Counted from the stretch's first letter, positions 10,301 through 20,369 are shown. The stretch is 64,000 nt of DNA from Durusdinium trenchii (GCA_963970005.1 CAXAMN010001148.1:1-64000), one strand, 5' to 3'. Made by a program: numbers and translations. The notes: a model not told the origin generated them from the letters alone.

Positions 10301-12670
10301 ACTCAATTGACTCAGCCCAGTGGCATTGTCGTATTTCAGAATTGTGGAGTTGGCATTTTCATGTTCTAGCACATAAAAATGCTCACACGGTTGATGCTCC
10401 CCATTCAGTGGGTCCGGACCCTGATGAATAACTAAGGCAATACATTGCCAAATCCGCCCGCCTGATTGGAAGGTATCTTTTTGAAGAAACTTGTCATAGT
10501 CTGTTGCAAGCGGCTGGTTCGCTCGTTGAAAGTGCAGCCACACCAGTCGACAGGGTGAGCAAGAAATAGTGGCCCAGTTGAAGTTACTGGCACAATCTTG
10601 ACATTCTTGACCAGCATTTATTCCATCATCACGCCCAATGGGCAAGAGACGCTCCGACCATGGAAAAGCCGCTTCAAAGAAGGCAACATGCGATAAAAGT
10701 CCGGACGGTGAGTCAGTGACTATGAAAGTAGCGACATCATGCTCAACAATCCTGAGACAACTCAGACAGGTGAAAGTGACCCTAGATCCTAGTAGGTCAT
10801 GAAAAGGAGGCGGAATTATAGCGACAATAGACTCATATGTTCTGAGCAAGTCCATATGAGTGTCCTTGGGGAGAGTGGACATGGCCAAAGCTAGATGATA
10901 ATGATCAAAGTCATCATTCGGTAGATGAGACGCGCAGGTCCAGCCTTTGGCTATTGCAACCATCGCTCTGTGGCCAATGTGATTTTCGAAGTTTACTTGT
11001 TTGTTCCAATTTGCTTTCGAAACAATGCGTAGTGCCGCTGTGTAATAACAAGCTGTGGCATTGAGATTCTCGTATAGAGATACAGCCCGTTGGATGTCTT
11101 CATCCTGAAAGTCCATGTTTTGTAAGGAGACATCTCGGCTGATCATCTGCTGTATCTGGTGAATATATGATTGTCGCCGCTTGTTTTGAAGGATCTCATT
11201 GACAGAGTTTCGGTTAGCAGAGCAATTGGAAACGTGTTGGGCGTTGATTCCCCCTTTCACAAGACGATGGCTAAGGCCATCACCTCGTTTTGGGGCAGGT
11301 TTGGGAGTGGGCTTCTTGGCCAACTGTCGACGTAGGTCACCAGCACTTTTTTTTGGGGTAGGCTTCCTGTCTGTGATAACTTCAGCAGAATGTTTGGACT
11401 TGGTCGAAGGCGTCCGATGGCCTACCTTTCCTTTTGGATCATCTTCTAATTGTTGCTGTAAATCAAGGTAAACCTGTTCACAAAACGAATCAGTCGAAAG
11501 CTGAGAAGCTTCATTTCCTGACGAGCACTCATTGACGGGAACAACAATCTTCTCTTCGGAATGTTCTTTAACTTGACTCATTTCCGTGTTGCAGGTTTGG
11601 GACTGCTGTAGGCCGCTTGGACAAACAGTACAAACTTGTTTCACGCTTCCATTGGCAATGTTCAAAGCAGAGCTTTCATCAACTTGCATTGCTTCTTTCC
11701 CAGCATTAAGATCATCAGGGTCATTTTGGGTATTAGTGATGTATGTTTTACTTACAAAAGATTGTCCAGGTGTCCCAGCAAATTCAGGCAAGGAAGATGC
11801 AGGACTAACCTGACTTTCTTGATTCGTGTCTCGATGTTCATCACTATCTTTTACCCGAAGGTGTGTGGCAATTTCACTGCAAAGTAGGTTCTTTCTAGTC
11901 AGTGAGCAATCGGACAATAAGTCGAGGTTTTGTTTCAATGTCATTTCTTCTTCATGGGATGTGGAACCTGTTGCATCGATTTCTGTTGGTAGAGGACTGA
12001 CTGCATCTTGGTTATGATCCGACGAAGAGGGGATTGAACGAGTAGGAGATTGTTTGTTGTCACGACACACTCCAGTAAAAGAGGCATCTCTTTGGGCATT
12101 AATAATACGTTGTGGGTTGATGCCTGTGGGATTAGACTTCTGATTGGTTGCAAAGACTTCGGTGGTATGATTTTTATTTGAATTGTGACTGTTGTACCAA
12201 ATCGAAAGAGTGCGACCAACAGGTGGTTTCCTAAAGACGTCATGAACTTCTATCTGACCTGGTAGAAAGAGAATGAGGTTAGCACGGTCATAGACACTGA
12301 GCTCTAGTGCATTGTTGAAACACCGAGAAACCTTACCTCTTTCAAAACGTGGTTGTAGTATTTGGAGCTTTTGACCGTGTTCAATTTGGCAATGAACAAT
12401 GCATTCATGCTCAGGCAGAGTTGTGATGACATCTCCATTGCGCTGTTGAAGGGGTGGCTTCGTGGTTGTGCAGTCAAGGAAAATGGTATGATGATCTAGG
12501 AGATGCTTTTGCTTCATCAGAATGTCAAGAAGGTGAGAGACTTCTTTCATAGAGAGTTCAGCTTCAAAAAAGCAAATAGGAACTATTTCGTCAAGTAGAT
12601 CAACGGCAACATCTCTCTTGCCGATTTCAAAGCTAAAAGCTTGTAGCTGCCCAAATCTTCTGCGCGACAT
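7364..12670 (-). CDS. LINE ORF1: USP-like protease region fused to DNMT3-like cytosine methyltransferase
   Basis: 1768 residues. The ATG at 12670 follows two in-frame stops (TAA TAG), which fixes the start. Residues 1-500 are Ser/Thr/Gln-rich and unrecognised, with a Lys/Pro-rich stretch near 435-462. Residues about 535-810 resemble a ubiquitin-specific protease: Cys box NATACYYTAALR (Cys541), CxxC pairs at 635/638, 690/693 and 704/707 like the zinc fingers of USPs, then a His-box-like IALVIHQG and EHFYVL (His764) and Asp781. A basic linker follows. Residues 935-1325 are a C5-MTase: motif I FDGCG, motif II CERDE, motif IV GGSPCTDL (Cys1034), motif VI ENA 1081-1083, motif VIII KRLRLFF and motif X VGNSFHP. 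GGSPC-DL and the spacing favour DNMT3. The last 440 residues are unknown. Copy 1 lacks four residues near 1091 that copy 2 has. Transfer of a methyl group to cytosine is established for the family; the protease call is by motif only. Confidence 0.85.
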   Translation of the reverse strand: MSRRRFGQLQAFSFEIGKRDVAVDLLDEIVPICFFEAELSMKEVSHLLDILMKQKHLLDHHTIFLDCTTTKPPLQQRNGDVITTLPEHECIVHCQIEHGQKLQILQPRFERGKVSRCFNNALELSVYDRANLILFLPGQIEVHDVFRKPPVGRTLSIWYNSHNSNKNHTTEVFATNQKSNPTGINPQRIINAQRDASFTGVCRDNKQSPTRSIPSSSDHNQDAVSPLPTEIDATGSTSHEEEMTLKQNLDLLSDCSLTRKNLLCSEIATHLRVKDSDEHRDTNQESQVSPASSLPEFAGTPGQSFVSKTYITNTQNDPDDLNAGKEAMQVDESSALNIANGSVKQVCTVCPSGLQQSQTCNTEMSQVKEHSEEKIVVPVNECSSGNEASQLSTDSFCEQVYLDLQQQLEDDPKGKVGHRTPSTKSKHSAEVITDRKPTPKKSAGDLRRQLAKKPTPKPAPKRGDGLSHRLVKGGINAQHVSNCSANRNSVNEILQNKRRQSYIHQIQQMISRDVSLQNMDFQDEDIQRAVSLYENLNATACYYTAALRIVSKANWNKQVNFENHIGHRAMVAIAKGWTCASHLPNDDFDHYHLALAMSTLPKDTHMDLLRTYESIVAIIPPPFHDLLGSRVTFTCLSCLRIVEHDVATFIVTDSPSGLLSHVAFFEAAFPWSERLLPIGRDDGINAGQECQDCASNFNWATISCSPCRLVWLHFQRANQPLATDYDKFLQKDTFQSGGRIWQCIALVIHQGPDPLNGEHQPCEHFYVLEHENANSTILKYDNATGLSQLSISQLKAGDRICGILYRHATISSTWLHTRPPKRTSNIARGKDSKRAKNKFGQRETNTPKKKLATKRAIDVGNRKDIVGPVPLNANELQAAYIPEKLCPPPPSDATIPVEQLEAIEKSLSQSSQTDHTISPASPLDQPMQSCESQPPYAVLSMFDGCGSSLDILIEKFGYRPKVCVLCERDEVLRYLVAEKHGISVNVQWIHSLKGGIFFYANDVDLLFDDGARILREFVTLSDYCHVFVIGGSPCTDLTYAGQEHGRLGICGPDSVFFFTMHLALYLLGTVLPKTRIRFLIENAGSMHYDHFACLGLSHITRDKMTWCTSKISPAKRLRLFFQNNILHDTVDSQALCQEDLQWPTDWRPLSIHDKGKFRDVFIKPFMRPLEVLSDIALRYSWTSYHPAALLWRTSYWHTHERFAMIANMFTDSSVPAFQWSDFIPAIYYPAWRRFLNCFYNKTSSNPEKDAVLRDVLPLFHNGSIRVPFRFLSDSEVLQVSGLSRNFATISRLRHVLHSQTIRSFVGNSFHPKLISLAIGTPDHIRAWIQGETECFFGVASPDDVRQGYISFRQAIENNLKMSGRSTQTTIVPEPYRHINFRSLVMSPVMRPPIAQPIVTQILPPYLTKEAIDNSNKDRREQRLDIFGKEPLIKFLTDLNLLNYVEQTAVPQWIFFSEEIAQALCTLSVNSDALNTYRQELLYHCTYHRITLFLRQILTTIKTADTGFIICWLSHQPNHMRYLGPSRATHLYLLRLHDTLEILLLKYGGEPVRICQPSQPSSWYRSMFGFQTNPQGVGTEHICAFAIQQERICTITEKPWAHSLVEPGCALWRLSHLLLAAENRVCKEPFANVCHLMTGSFPVILIGGLLQDWCLSICPESARAAYPRLQENIWQTDKLPNFCLLLIHQVEASEASSCERLLSLTPTTHTPHPVLPMTSAAEQAATHIPTEACIDDCRLMTLKSVWYACTQGEISAKLFHRAKALLHVE

Positions 12671-12884
12671 CTATTACCTGGTAGGGGAAAAAATCCACTA
12701 AGCCGGGCACCTTGACATAGTCCTTTGTTATGTGCCCCAACATGATGGTCAGTTTTGGTCTCTTTGACGTAAATGTTGGAGGCTCGTTCAGTAGTATGGA
12801 CGTCAGGCTGTTTGTTATGAACAATTCTTTTATATGCTTTGTGGTTTGCCACTTCAAACATCCTCCTGCTAAGGTGGTCAAAGG

Positions 12885-13379
12885 TCAAACACAAAAAGGG
12901 CACAGACCTCCACTCAGCTCCAACCCCAAGCACTCCAAAAACGAAAATTCCCTGAAGAAGCAAGCACTAGGTGAGCCATACGCTGTACACGTGCGCTGTA
13001 CGCTACTTTTCACATGCACGGTTGCCTGTGTCACTGAGCTCCGTCGGGATGACAACTTCTTGCAGTACAACACTATTAAGAAAAACTTCTTTGCCAATTT
13101 GTGAGTCGTAGCGGAAGCCACATACAATTTAAGGCCATAGCACCTCTGGAAAGTCCCTTCCGCCAGACTTGTGACCGAGAGTGGAAGTTTGACAATTTGC
13201 AGTTGCTGACAACTCTGCCAGGCCGCAATTCCTACATGTTGACTGCCCGTTGCCACTCCTACGTGCCGGAGCGAGGGTGCAGCATAAAAAGCTCTGTCGG
13301 CAATCTCTCCACGCGGGTTGGGAACACGTAGGGTAGCTTTTCTTTCCGTCTTCCTGGAACTGCCAGATGGAATCCGCAA
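12885..13379 (-). pseudogene. Fragment with BspA-type leucine-rich repeats
   Basis: A minus-strand open frame of 164 codons whose first half reads like LRR_5/BspA repeats: IADRAFYAAPSLRHV, then LQIVKLPLSVTSLAEGTF, each a roughly 23-residue unit with conserved L-x-x-V/I-x-L. Such repeats are common in protist surface and intracellular proteins. The second half loses the pattern. It sits immediately upstream of the 5' end of LINE copy 1 and on the same strand, so it may be a piece of a host exon cut by the insertion. No start codon or splice site could be fixed. Confidence 0.45.
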
Positions 13380-13393
13380 CCCTTTGGCTCAAG
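13373..13393 (+). other. Decayed dinoflagellate spliced-leader relic
   Basis: TCCGCAACCCTTTGGCTCAA followed by G matches the known 22-nt dinoflagellate spliced leader at about 18 positions, including an exact 10-base 3' end. It lies about 300 bases upstream of the broken ORF at 13697. A relic here would mean that a trans-spliced mRNA was reverse-transcribed and inserted. Confidence 0.4.
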
Positions 13394-13696
13394 GCGTCTC
13401 GGCTCAAACTCGCGGCAAAAGCCGTTGAGCTAGGAGGTTCAAGACTACTTCTTAAAGAGAAGATGTCTCCGGTTACGCGAGCTAGGTTTGTTCAGTTAGG
13501 ACTCTAGATCTTACCTCCGAACACTGTTATCTACCTGCATTTGTGTGGTGTCCTGAGACACCGTACAATTTCCTTTCAAGTGGGGTCCTTAGACTCCATT
13601 TGATAGCAACATCCGACAGCTTTCCTATAAGCACTCTCTCGAGGGGTGTCCTTAGACACCTTTTGAGATTCGTTTAGGCTCTTTTAGTCTCCAAGA

Positions 13697-15046
13697 ATGG
13701 TTTCTAAAGAAGTCTCTTGCGCGATTTCGCAATTTATCTACGATGATATTCTCGATTCTTTTGAGGCGAAAGGAGTTTTTTCACAGCTTAGTGGACTTTC
13801 CTCAGCTGCCTCACCGCGTATCCTTTTTCTTTGTCGTTTTCCTAGCATGGTCAACACCGCCCGTTTTAGCCGCAATCTCTTTGTTGTTGGAGAAGATGAA
13901 TATCGCAACATTTGCGCGGTCGTTACTGGAAATCACCCAATAGATATCATTATTTATGGAATACAGAGTCGATTGCAAGATAGTATTTTGCAGCTCTACC
14001 ACTCAGGCAGTCAACTACGACACGTACTTCTGTTTCATGAGTGCTCTTTTAGTGCAACTTGTATCGACTTAACTGTTTGGGTCTGCACTCGCTGCGAAGG
14101 CATCGAGCTCACATACAGCGAATCAGCAAATACAAAAGCTTCGAATTTGCACAAAACGGTCGCTTGCGCACTTTTACCAAAGCTACTTATTTCATTGCAC
14201 TCAGTGCCACTCGTAATGTAAATAGCTTTGAAGTCTATTCGCCAAGTCTGGAATATGCTGAGACATGGCTTTGTTCCAGCAAGTCACAGGTTCAAGCTGC
14301 TATTACTGCCGTGCCAGGAATCTTTCGATTTCGAGTCTATACGCATGACCCCCCTCTCCATACAGAGCTTGGAGCAAGATCGATGCTGCGTCAGCTTCGG
14401 CATTGCTGAATCTGAAGTTCGCATAGTTACTGACTCCCATCAATTTATGCTTGTCTAAGTCAAGAAATTGCATCCTCTACTCAACAAGACCTCCAAAGGG
14501 TAATTCCCCTTTTCTGGAACATGCGTTTTGGTGATGCTCCCACCTTCTATCGCTTTCGAACTGCCACTTTTCTTGACATTAGATCTTGCACGCAAGAAGA
14601 AAGATGGCAACTTCAGAGCATCTTAATTGACATGAACATTCCATACTATATCCAAAAAAGATTACTTTTGGTCATCTATGCTGAAGGAGCTGAACTTGAA
14701 AATTTCAGGCTTCGTACCTTCCAAGAACAGATTAAGGTTCCCTTTGGCAAAGAAGAAGGCAGTTTACAATGTTCTTTCACTGCGGGAATCAATGAAAACA
14801 ATTGGACTGTTGATATTAGCACTACTGGAAGTGACGCTCATGAAGCCTTTCAAATTGAAGATGATGGATCGCTTATGATGAAGGACGGGACCGTTGATGT
14901 CGATTTTAGTGAAGAGTTGCAAAAAGTTTTGGGCGCTATACAAATCCGGCCTGCCATAGTACATGTCCAAGATAAAGGTCAACAGAAAGTTGTTGCCTTT
15001 TATGCCTCACCTGCCTCATTTCCGCGAATACCTGGTACCTTTGTTG
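13697..15046 (+). pseudogene. Broken upstream ORF joined in frame to LINE copy 2 ORF1
   Basis: Protein-like sequence runs from the ATG at 13697 in a frame that ends at 14221, continues in the next frame to about 14409, returns to the first for some 50 codons, and then from about 14460 (ATG at 14521) stays open straight into the ORF1 copy. At least three frame changes are needed, so it cannot be translated as one protein. No domain is recognised. No counterpart exists upstream of LINE copy 1, where similarity stops at 12845. It could be the true 5' part of the full-length element, lost by 5' truncation in copy 1, or a separate gene fused to it. Confidence 0.45.
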
Positions 15047-18000
15047 ACCACAAAGCATATAAAAGAATCGTCCACTACAAACAGCCTGACGTCCATACTA
15101 CTGAACGGACCTCCAACATTTACATCAAAGAAACCAAAACTGACCATCATGTTGGGGCACATAACAAAGGACTATGTCAAGGTGCCCGGCTTAGTGGATT
15201 TTTTCCCCTACCAGGTAATAGTATGTCGCGCAGAAGATTTGGGCAGCTACAAGCTTTTAGCTTTGAAATCGGCAAGAGAGACGTTGCCGTTGATCTACTT
15301 GACGAAATAGTTCCTATTTGCTTTGTTGAAGCTGAACTCTCTATTAAAGAAGTCTCTCACCTTCTTGACATTTTGATGAAGCAAAAGCATCTCCTCGATC
15401 ATCATACAATCTTCCTTGAATGCACAACCACGAAGCCACCCCATCAACAGCACAATGGAGACGTCATCACAACTTTGCCTGAGCATGAATGTATTGTTCA
15501 TTGCCAAATTGAACATGGTCAAAAGCTGCAAATACTACAACCACGTTTTGAAAGAGGTAAGGTCTCTCGGTGTTTCAGCAATGCACTAGAGCTCAGTGTC
15601 TATGACCGTGCTAACCTCGTTCTCTTCCTACCGGGTCAGATAGAAATTCATGACGTCTTTAGGAAAGCACCTGTTGGCCGCATTCTGTCGATTTGGTACA
15701 ACAGTCACTCTTTGCATAAGAATCATGCTACGGAAGCTTTTGCAACCAATCAGACGTCCGATCCCACTGGCATCAACCCACAACGTATTATTAACGCCCA
15801 AAGAGATACCTCTTTTGCTGGCGTGTGTCGTGATAACAAACAATCACCTACTCGTTCAATCCCGTCTTCGTCGGACCATAATCAAGATGCAGTCAGTCCT
15901 CTACCAACAGAAATCGATGCAACTGGTTCTACTTCCCATGAAGAAGAAACGGCATTGAAACAAAACCTTAACCTTTTGTCCGATTGCTCCCTGACCAAAA
16001 AGAACCTACTTTGTAGTGAAATTGCTACATACCTTCAAGTAAAAGATTGTGATGAACATCGAGACACGAATCAAGGAAGTCAGGTTAGTCCAGCATCTTC
16101 TCTGCTTGAATTTGCTGGGACACCTGAACAACTTTTTGTAAGCAAAGCTTATATCTCCAATACCCAAAATGATCTTAATTCTGTGAACGAAGCAATGCAA
16201 GTTGATGAAAGCTCTGCTTTGCGCCTTGCAAACGGAAGTATTAAACAAGTTTGCACTGTTTGTCCGAACGGCTTACAGCAATCCCAAACCTGCAACACGG
16301 AAACCCGTCAAGCTAAAGAGCATCCCGAAGAGAAGGTTATTGTTCCCTTCAATGAGTGCCCGTCAGGGAATGAAGCTTCTCAGCTTTCGACTGATTCGTT
16401 TTGTGAACAGGTTTACCTAGATCTACAACAACAATTAGAAGAAGATCCAAAGGAAAAAAGTAGGCCATCGGACGTCTTCGACCAAGTCAAAACATTCTGT
16501 TGAAGTGACCACTGACAGGAAGCCTACCCCTAAGAAAAGTGCTGGTGACCTACGTCGACAGTCGGCCAAGAAGCCCACTCCAAAACCTGCCCCGAAACGA
16601 GGTGATGGCCTTAGCCATCATCTTGTAAAAGGGGGAATCAATGCCCAACATGTTTCCAATTGCGCTACTAACCAAAACTCTGTCAATGAGATCCTTCAAA
16701 ACAAACGGCGACAATCATATATCCACCAGATACAGCAGATGATCAGCCGAGATGTCTCCCTACAAAACATGGACTTTCAGGATGAAGACATTCAACGAGC
16801 AGTATCTCTATATGAGAATCTCAATGCCACAGCTTGTTATTACACAGCAGCACTGCGCATTGTCTCCAAAGCAAATTGGAACAAGCAAGTAAACTTCGAA
16901 AATCACATTGGCCACAGAGCGATGGTTGCAGTAGCCAAAGGCTGGACGTGCGCATCTCATCTACCGAATGATGATTTTGATCACTATCACCTAGCTTTGG
17001 CCATGTCCACTCTCCCAAAGGACACTCATATGGACTTGCTCAGAACATATGAGTCCATTGTCGCTATAATTCCGCCTCCTTTTCATGACCTACTAGGATC
17101 TAGGGTCTCGTTTACCTGTCTGAGTTGTCTCAGAATTGTTGAGCATAATGTCGCTACCTTCATAGTCACTGACTCACCGACCGGACTTTTATCACATGTT
17201 GCCTTTTTTGAAGCGGCTTTTCCATGGTCGGAGCGTCTTTTGCCCATTGGGAGTGATGATGGAATAAATGTCGGTCAAGAATGTCAAGAATGTGCCAGTA
17301 ACTTTAACTGGGCCACTATCTCTTGCTCACCCTGTCGACTTGTGTGGCTGCACTTTCAACGAGCGAACCAGCCACTTGCAACAGACTATGACAAGTTTCT
17401 TAAAAAAGATACCTTCCAATCAGGTGGGCAGATTTGGCAATGCATTGCCTTAGTTATTCATCAGGGTTCGGACCCACTGAATGGGGAGCATCAACCGTGT
17501 GAGCATTTTTATGTGCTAGAACATGAAAATGCCAACTCCACAATTCTGAAATACGACAATGCCACTGGGCTGAGTCAATTGAGTATCTCACAACTCAAAG
17601 CAGGTGATCGAATTTGTGGTATCCTTTACCGACATGCGACAATCTCGAGCACATGGCTTCACACGCGACCTCCTAAACGAACGTCTAATATTGCGCGTGG
17701 CAAAGACTCAAAACGCGCTAAAAACAAGTTTGGGCAGAGAGAAGCAAATACATCTAAGAGAAAGCTTGCTACAAAAAGGGCCATTGATGTTGGGAATCGA
17801 AAAGATATTGTTGGCCCCGTTCCTCTAAATGCGAACGAGCTCCAAGCTGCCTACATTCCAGAGAAGCTATGCCCACCGCCTCCCAGTGATGCAACTATTC
17901 CTGTTGAACAACTAGAAGCCATTGAAAAATCTCTGTCACAGTCATCACAGACAGATCACATTATATCGCCTGCCTCACCAATTGATCAACCCATGCAAAG

Positions 18001-20108
18001 TTGTGAATCTAAACCGCCGTATGCTGTCCTGAGCATGTTTGACGGATGCGGATCGTCTTTGGACATCCTTATTGAGAAATTTGGTTATCGCCCCAAAGTC
18101 TGTGTACTGTGTGAAAGAGATGAAGTACTCAGATATTTGGTTGCAGAAAAACATGGAATCTCTGTTAACGTGCAATGGATACACAGCCTCAAAGGAGGCA
18201 TTTTCTTCTATGCAAATGATGTTGATCTTCTCTTTGATGATGGAGCAAGAATCTTAAGAGAGTTTGTCACTTTAAGTGACTATTGTCATGTTTTTGTCAT
18301 TGGAGGCAGTCCCTGTACTGACCTCACTTATGCTGGTCAGGAACATGGACGCCTAGGCATATGTGGTCCGGACAGTGTCTTTTTCTTTACGATGCACCTC
18401 GCGCTATATCTACTTGGAACAGTCCTTCCTAAGACACACATCCGCTTTCTTATCGAAAATGCAGGGTCAATGCACTATGATCATTTCACCTTCATCAGAG
18501 CCTGCCTTGGCCTCTCGCACATCACACGAGACAAAATGACTTGGTGTACTTCCAAAATATCGCCAGCAAAAAGACTTCGTCTCTTCTTCCAAAACAACAT
18601 CCTTCATGACACTGTTGACTCTCAAGCCTTGTGCCAAGAAGACCTACAATGGCCTACCGACTGGAAACCATTATCCATCCATGATAAAGGGAAGTTTCGT
18701 GACGTTTTTATCAAACCTTTCATGCGACCCCTTGAAGTCCTCAGTGATATTGCTCTTCGCTACAGCTGGACTAGCTACCATCCTGCAGCTTTGCTGTGGA
18801 GGATTTCGTACTGGCACACACATGAACGGTTTGCAATGATAGCAAATATGTTCACCGATAGCTCTGTTCCTGCTTTTCAATGGAGCGATTTCATACCTGC
18901 AATCTATTATCCGGCGTGGAGGCGCTTTTTGAGTTGCTTCTACAACAAAACCTCCTCTAATCCAGAGAAAGATGCTGTGCTTCGCGATGTTCTTCCGTTA
19001 TTTCACAACAGTAGTATACGAGTTCCTTTCCGCTTCTTAAGTGACAGCGAGGTGTTGCAGGTTTCAGGTCTCAGCCGCAACTTTGCCACTATTTCGCGCC
19101 TTAAGCATGTTTTGCACTCACAGACAATACGCTCCTTTGTTGGTAACTCCTTTCATCCCAAGCTTATCAGCCTTGCCATTGGCACGCCTGATCACATTCG
19201 AGCATGGATCCAAGGAGAAACAGAATGTTTCTTTGGTGTAGCCTCGCCGGATGACGTCAGACAAGGGTATGTCTCCTTTAGGCAAGCCATCGAAAATAAT
19301 CTCAAAATGTCGGGCAGAAGCACCCAAACTGCAATTGTCCCGGAGCCCTACCGACACATTAACTTTCGGAGTTTGGTGATGTCGCCTGTCACGAGGCCTC
19401 CAATTGCTCAACCTATAGTAACACAGATTCTGCCGCCTTATCTTACCAAAGAAGCCATTGACAACAGTAACAAGGATAGACGAGAGCAACGCTTCGATAT
19501 TCTAGGCAAAGAGCCCTTGATCAAATTTCTTACAGACCTAAACCTCCTCAACTATGTGGAGCAAACAGCGGTACCGCAATGGATCTTCTTCAGTGAAGAG
19601 ATTGTGCAAGCATTGTGTACCCTTTCTGTCAACAGTGATGCTCTAAATACTTATCGGCAAGAACTACTGTATCACTGCACCTATCACAGAATCACTCTAT
19701 TTCTGCGACAAATCCTTATTACGATCAAAACAGCTGACACAGGATTCATCATTTGTTGGCTCGCCCATCAGCCAAATCACATGAGGTATCTTGGTCCTAG
19801 TCGAGCCACACACCTATATCTATTGCGTCTCCATGACACACTTGAGATCCTACTCTTCAAGTATGGTGGAGAGCCCGTGCGTATTTGTCAGCCCTCTCAG
19901 TCGTCCTCCTGGTATCGGTCCATGTTTGATTTTCAAACCAACCCCCAGGGAGTTGGAACGGAACATATATGTGCTTTTGCAATCCAACAAGAACGCATCT
20001 GCACAATTACTGAAAAGCCGTGGGCACATAGTTTTGTTGAGCCAGGATGTGCATTGTGGAGGCTTTCCCACCTGCTGCTAGCAGCAGAGAATCGAGTATG
20101 CAAAGAAC
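15047..20108 (+). mobile_element. LINE-type element, copy 2 (ORF1 part only, 3'-truncated)
   Basis: This stretch of 5062 bases matches 7791-12845 in reverse orientation. Similarity begins at accacaaagcatat (15047) and breaks at tatgcaaaga (20108), within the last part of ORF1. All of ORF2 is missing. Loss of the 3' end is not the outcome of normal target-primed reverse transcription, which truncates 5' ends, so deletion, recombination or a later insertion must be involved. In a 159-base sample of the methyltransferase region I count four differences, all synonymous. Confidence 0.85.
15223..20108 (+). pseudogene. LINE ORF1 copy 2: USP-like plus DNMT3-like, frameshifted and truncated
   Basis: The ATG matching the ORF1 start of copy 1 is at 15223, but here the frame is open upstream because one extra T replaces the TAA-TAG stops of copy 1. 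A +1 shift at the A-run 16454-16459 brings a stop at 16501-16503; the rest of the protein continues in the second frame to 20152, with the last codons (20109 onward) being unrelated flank. The USP-like Cys box (about 16820), CxxC pairs, His box (about 17460) and all methyltransferase motifs (about 18020-19180, including FDGCG, GGSPCTDL and VGNSFHP) are kept. Four residues (TFIR) at about 18487-18498 are present here and absent from copy 1. The N-terminal third has many amino-acid changes; the two domain regions have few. Confidence 0.8.
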
Positions 20109-20349
20109 CAGGAGAGAGACATGGGGTAAAACCACCACCCCTAATCCACTAGCAAAGCACCCTGGTCGTTGCATCTGGCACGCCAGGGGAAGCAGTCCTT
20201 GAAGCAGTCCATGAACAACCAAAGAGCATCTCTGCAGGCAAGCTTTGCATTCGATGTGTCACTAGCACTGTGTATCACTTGACATGCAAGTCATAGGAAT
20301 CTTAATGAATGTAGCCATCACATGATCCAGTCATTGACGTTTCACTTCA
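20109..20349. other. Spacer with no gene seen
   Basis: Sequence between the truncated LINE copy and the next SL relic. No ORF, LTR or clear repeat is visible. Confidence 0.4.
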
Positions 20350-20369
20350 CCGGACATGTTTGGCTCAAG
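20350..20369 (+). other. Second decayed spliced-leader relic, overlapping a start codon
   Basis: CCGGACATGTTTGGCTCAAG matches the dinoflagellate spliced leader at most positions and shares its last 11 bases exactly. The ATG of the HAD-like ORF (20356) lies inside it, apparently created by an inserted or substituted G. Confidence 0.45.

Larger units (their letters stand above)
1..12845 (-). mobile_element. LINE-type non-LTR retrotransposon, copy 1 (DNMT-bearing)
   Basis: Two long overlapping ORFs on the minus strand, with an apurinic-endonuclease plus YVDD reverse transcriptase in ORF2 and no LTRs, make this a non-LTR (LINE-type) element. The upper limit is where similarity to the inverted copy at 15047-20108 starts (12845 here). 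The lower limit is unclear: non-coding sequence that could be 3' UTR runs to position 1 with no poly(T) or target duplication seen, so the element may extend beyond the window. DNMT-containing LINEs are known from Symbiodinium, so that part is an established class. ORF1 is intact. ORF2 is intact except for one homopolymer frameshift near its end. The 5' end may be truncated, because the second copy has an open frame running further upstream. Confidence 0.85.
7791..20108. repeat. Large inverted repeat, about 5.06-kb arms, 2.2-kb spacer
   Basis: LINE copies 1 and 2 form arms 7791-12845 (minus) and 15047-20108 (plus), head to head. Arm lengths differ by about 7 bases because of small indels. Read-through transcription would give a long double-stranded RNA. 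Confidence 0.85.

Noticed and set aside
16454-16460. A AAA AAG heptamer in LINE copy 2 as a programmed -1 frameshift site
   Set aside because: The continuation is in the +1 (or -2) frame, and copy 1 reads through the same place without a shift, so an indel mutation explains it better.
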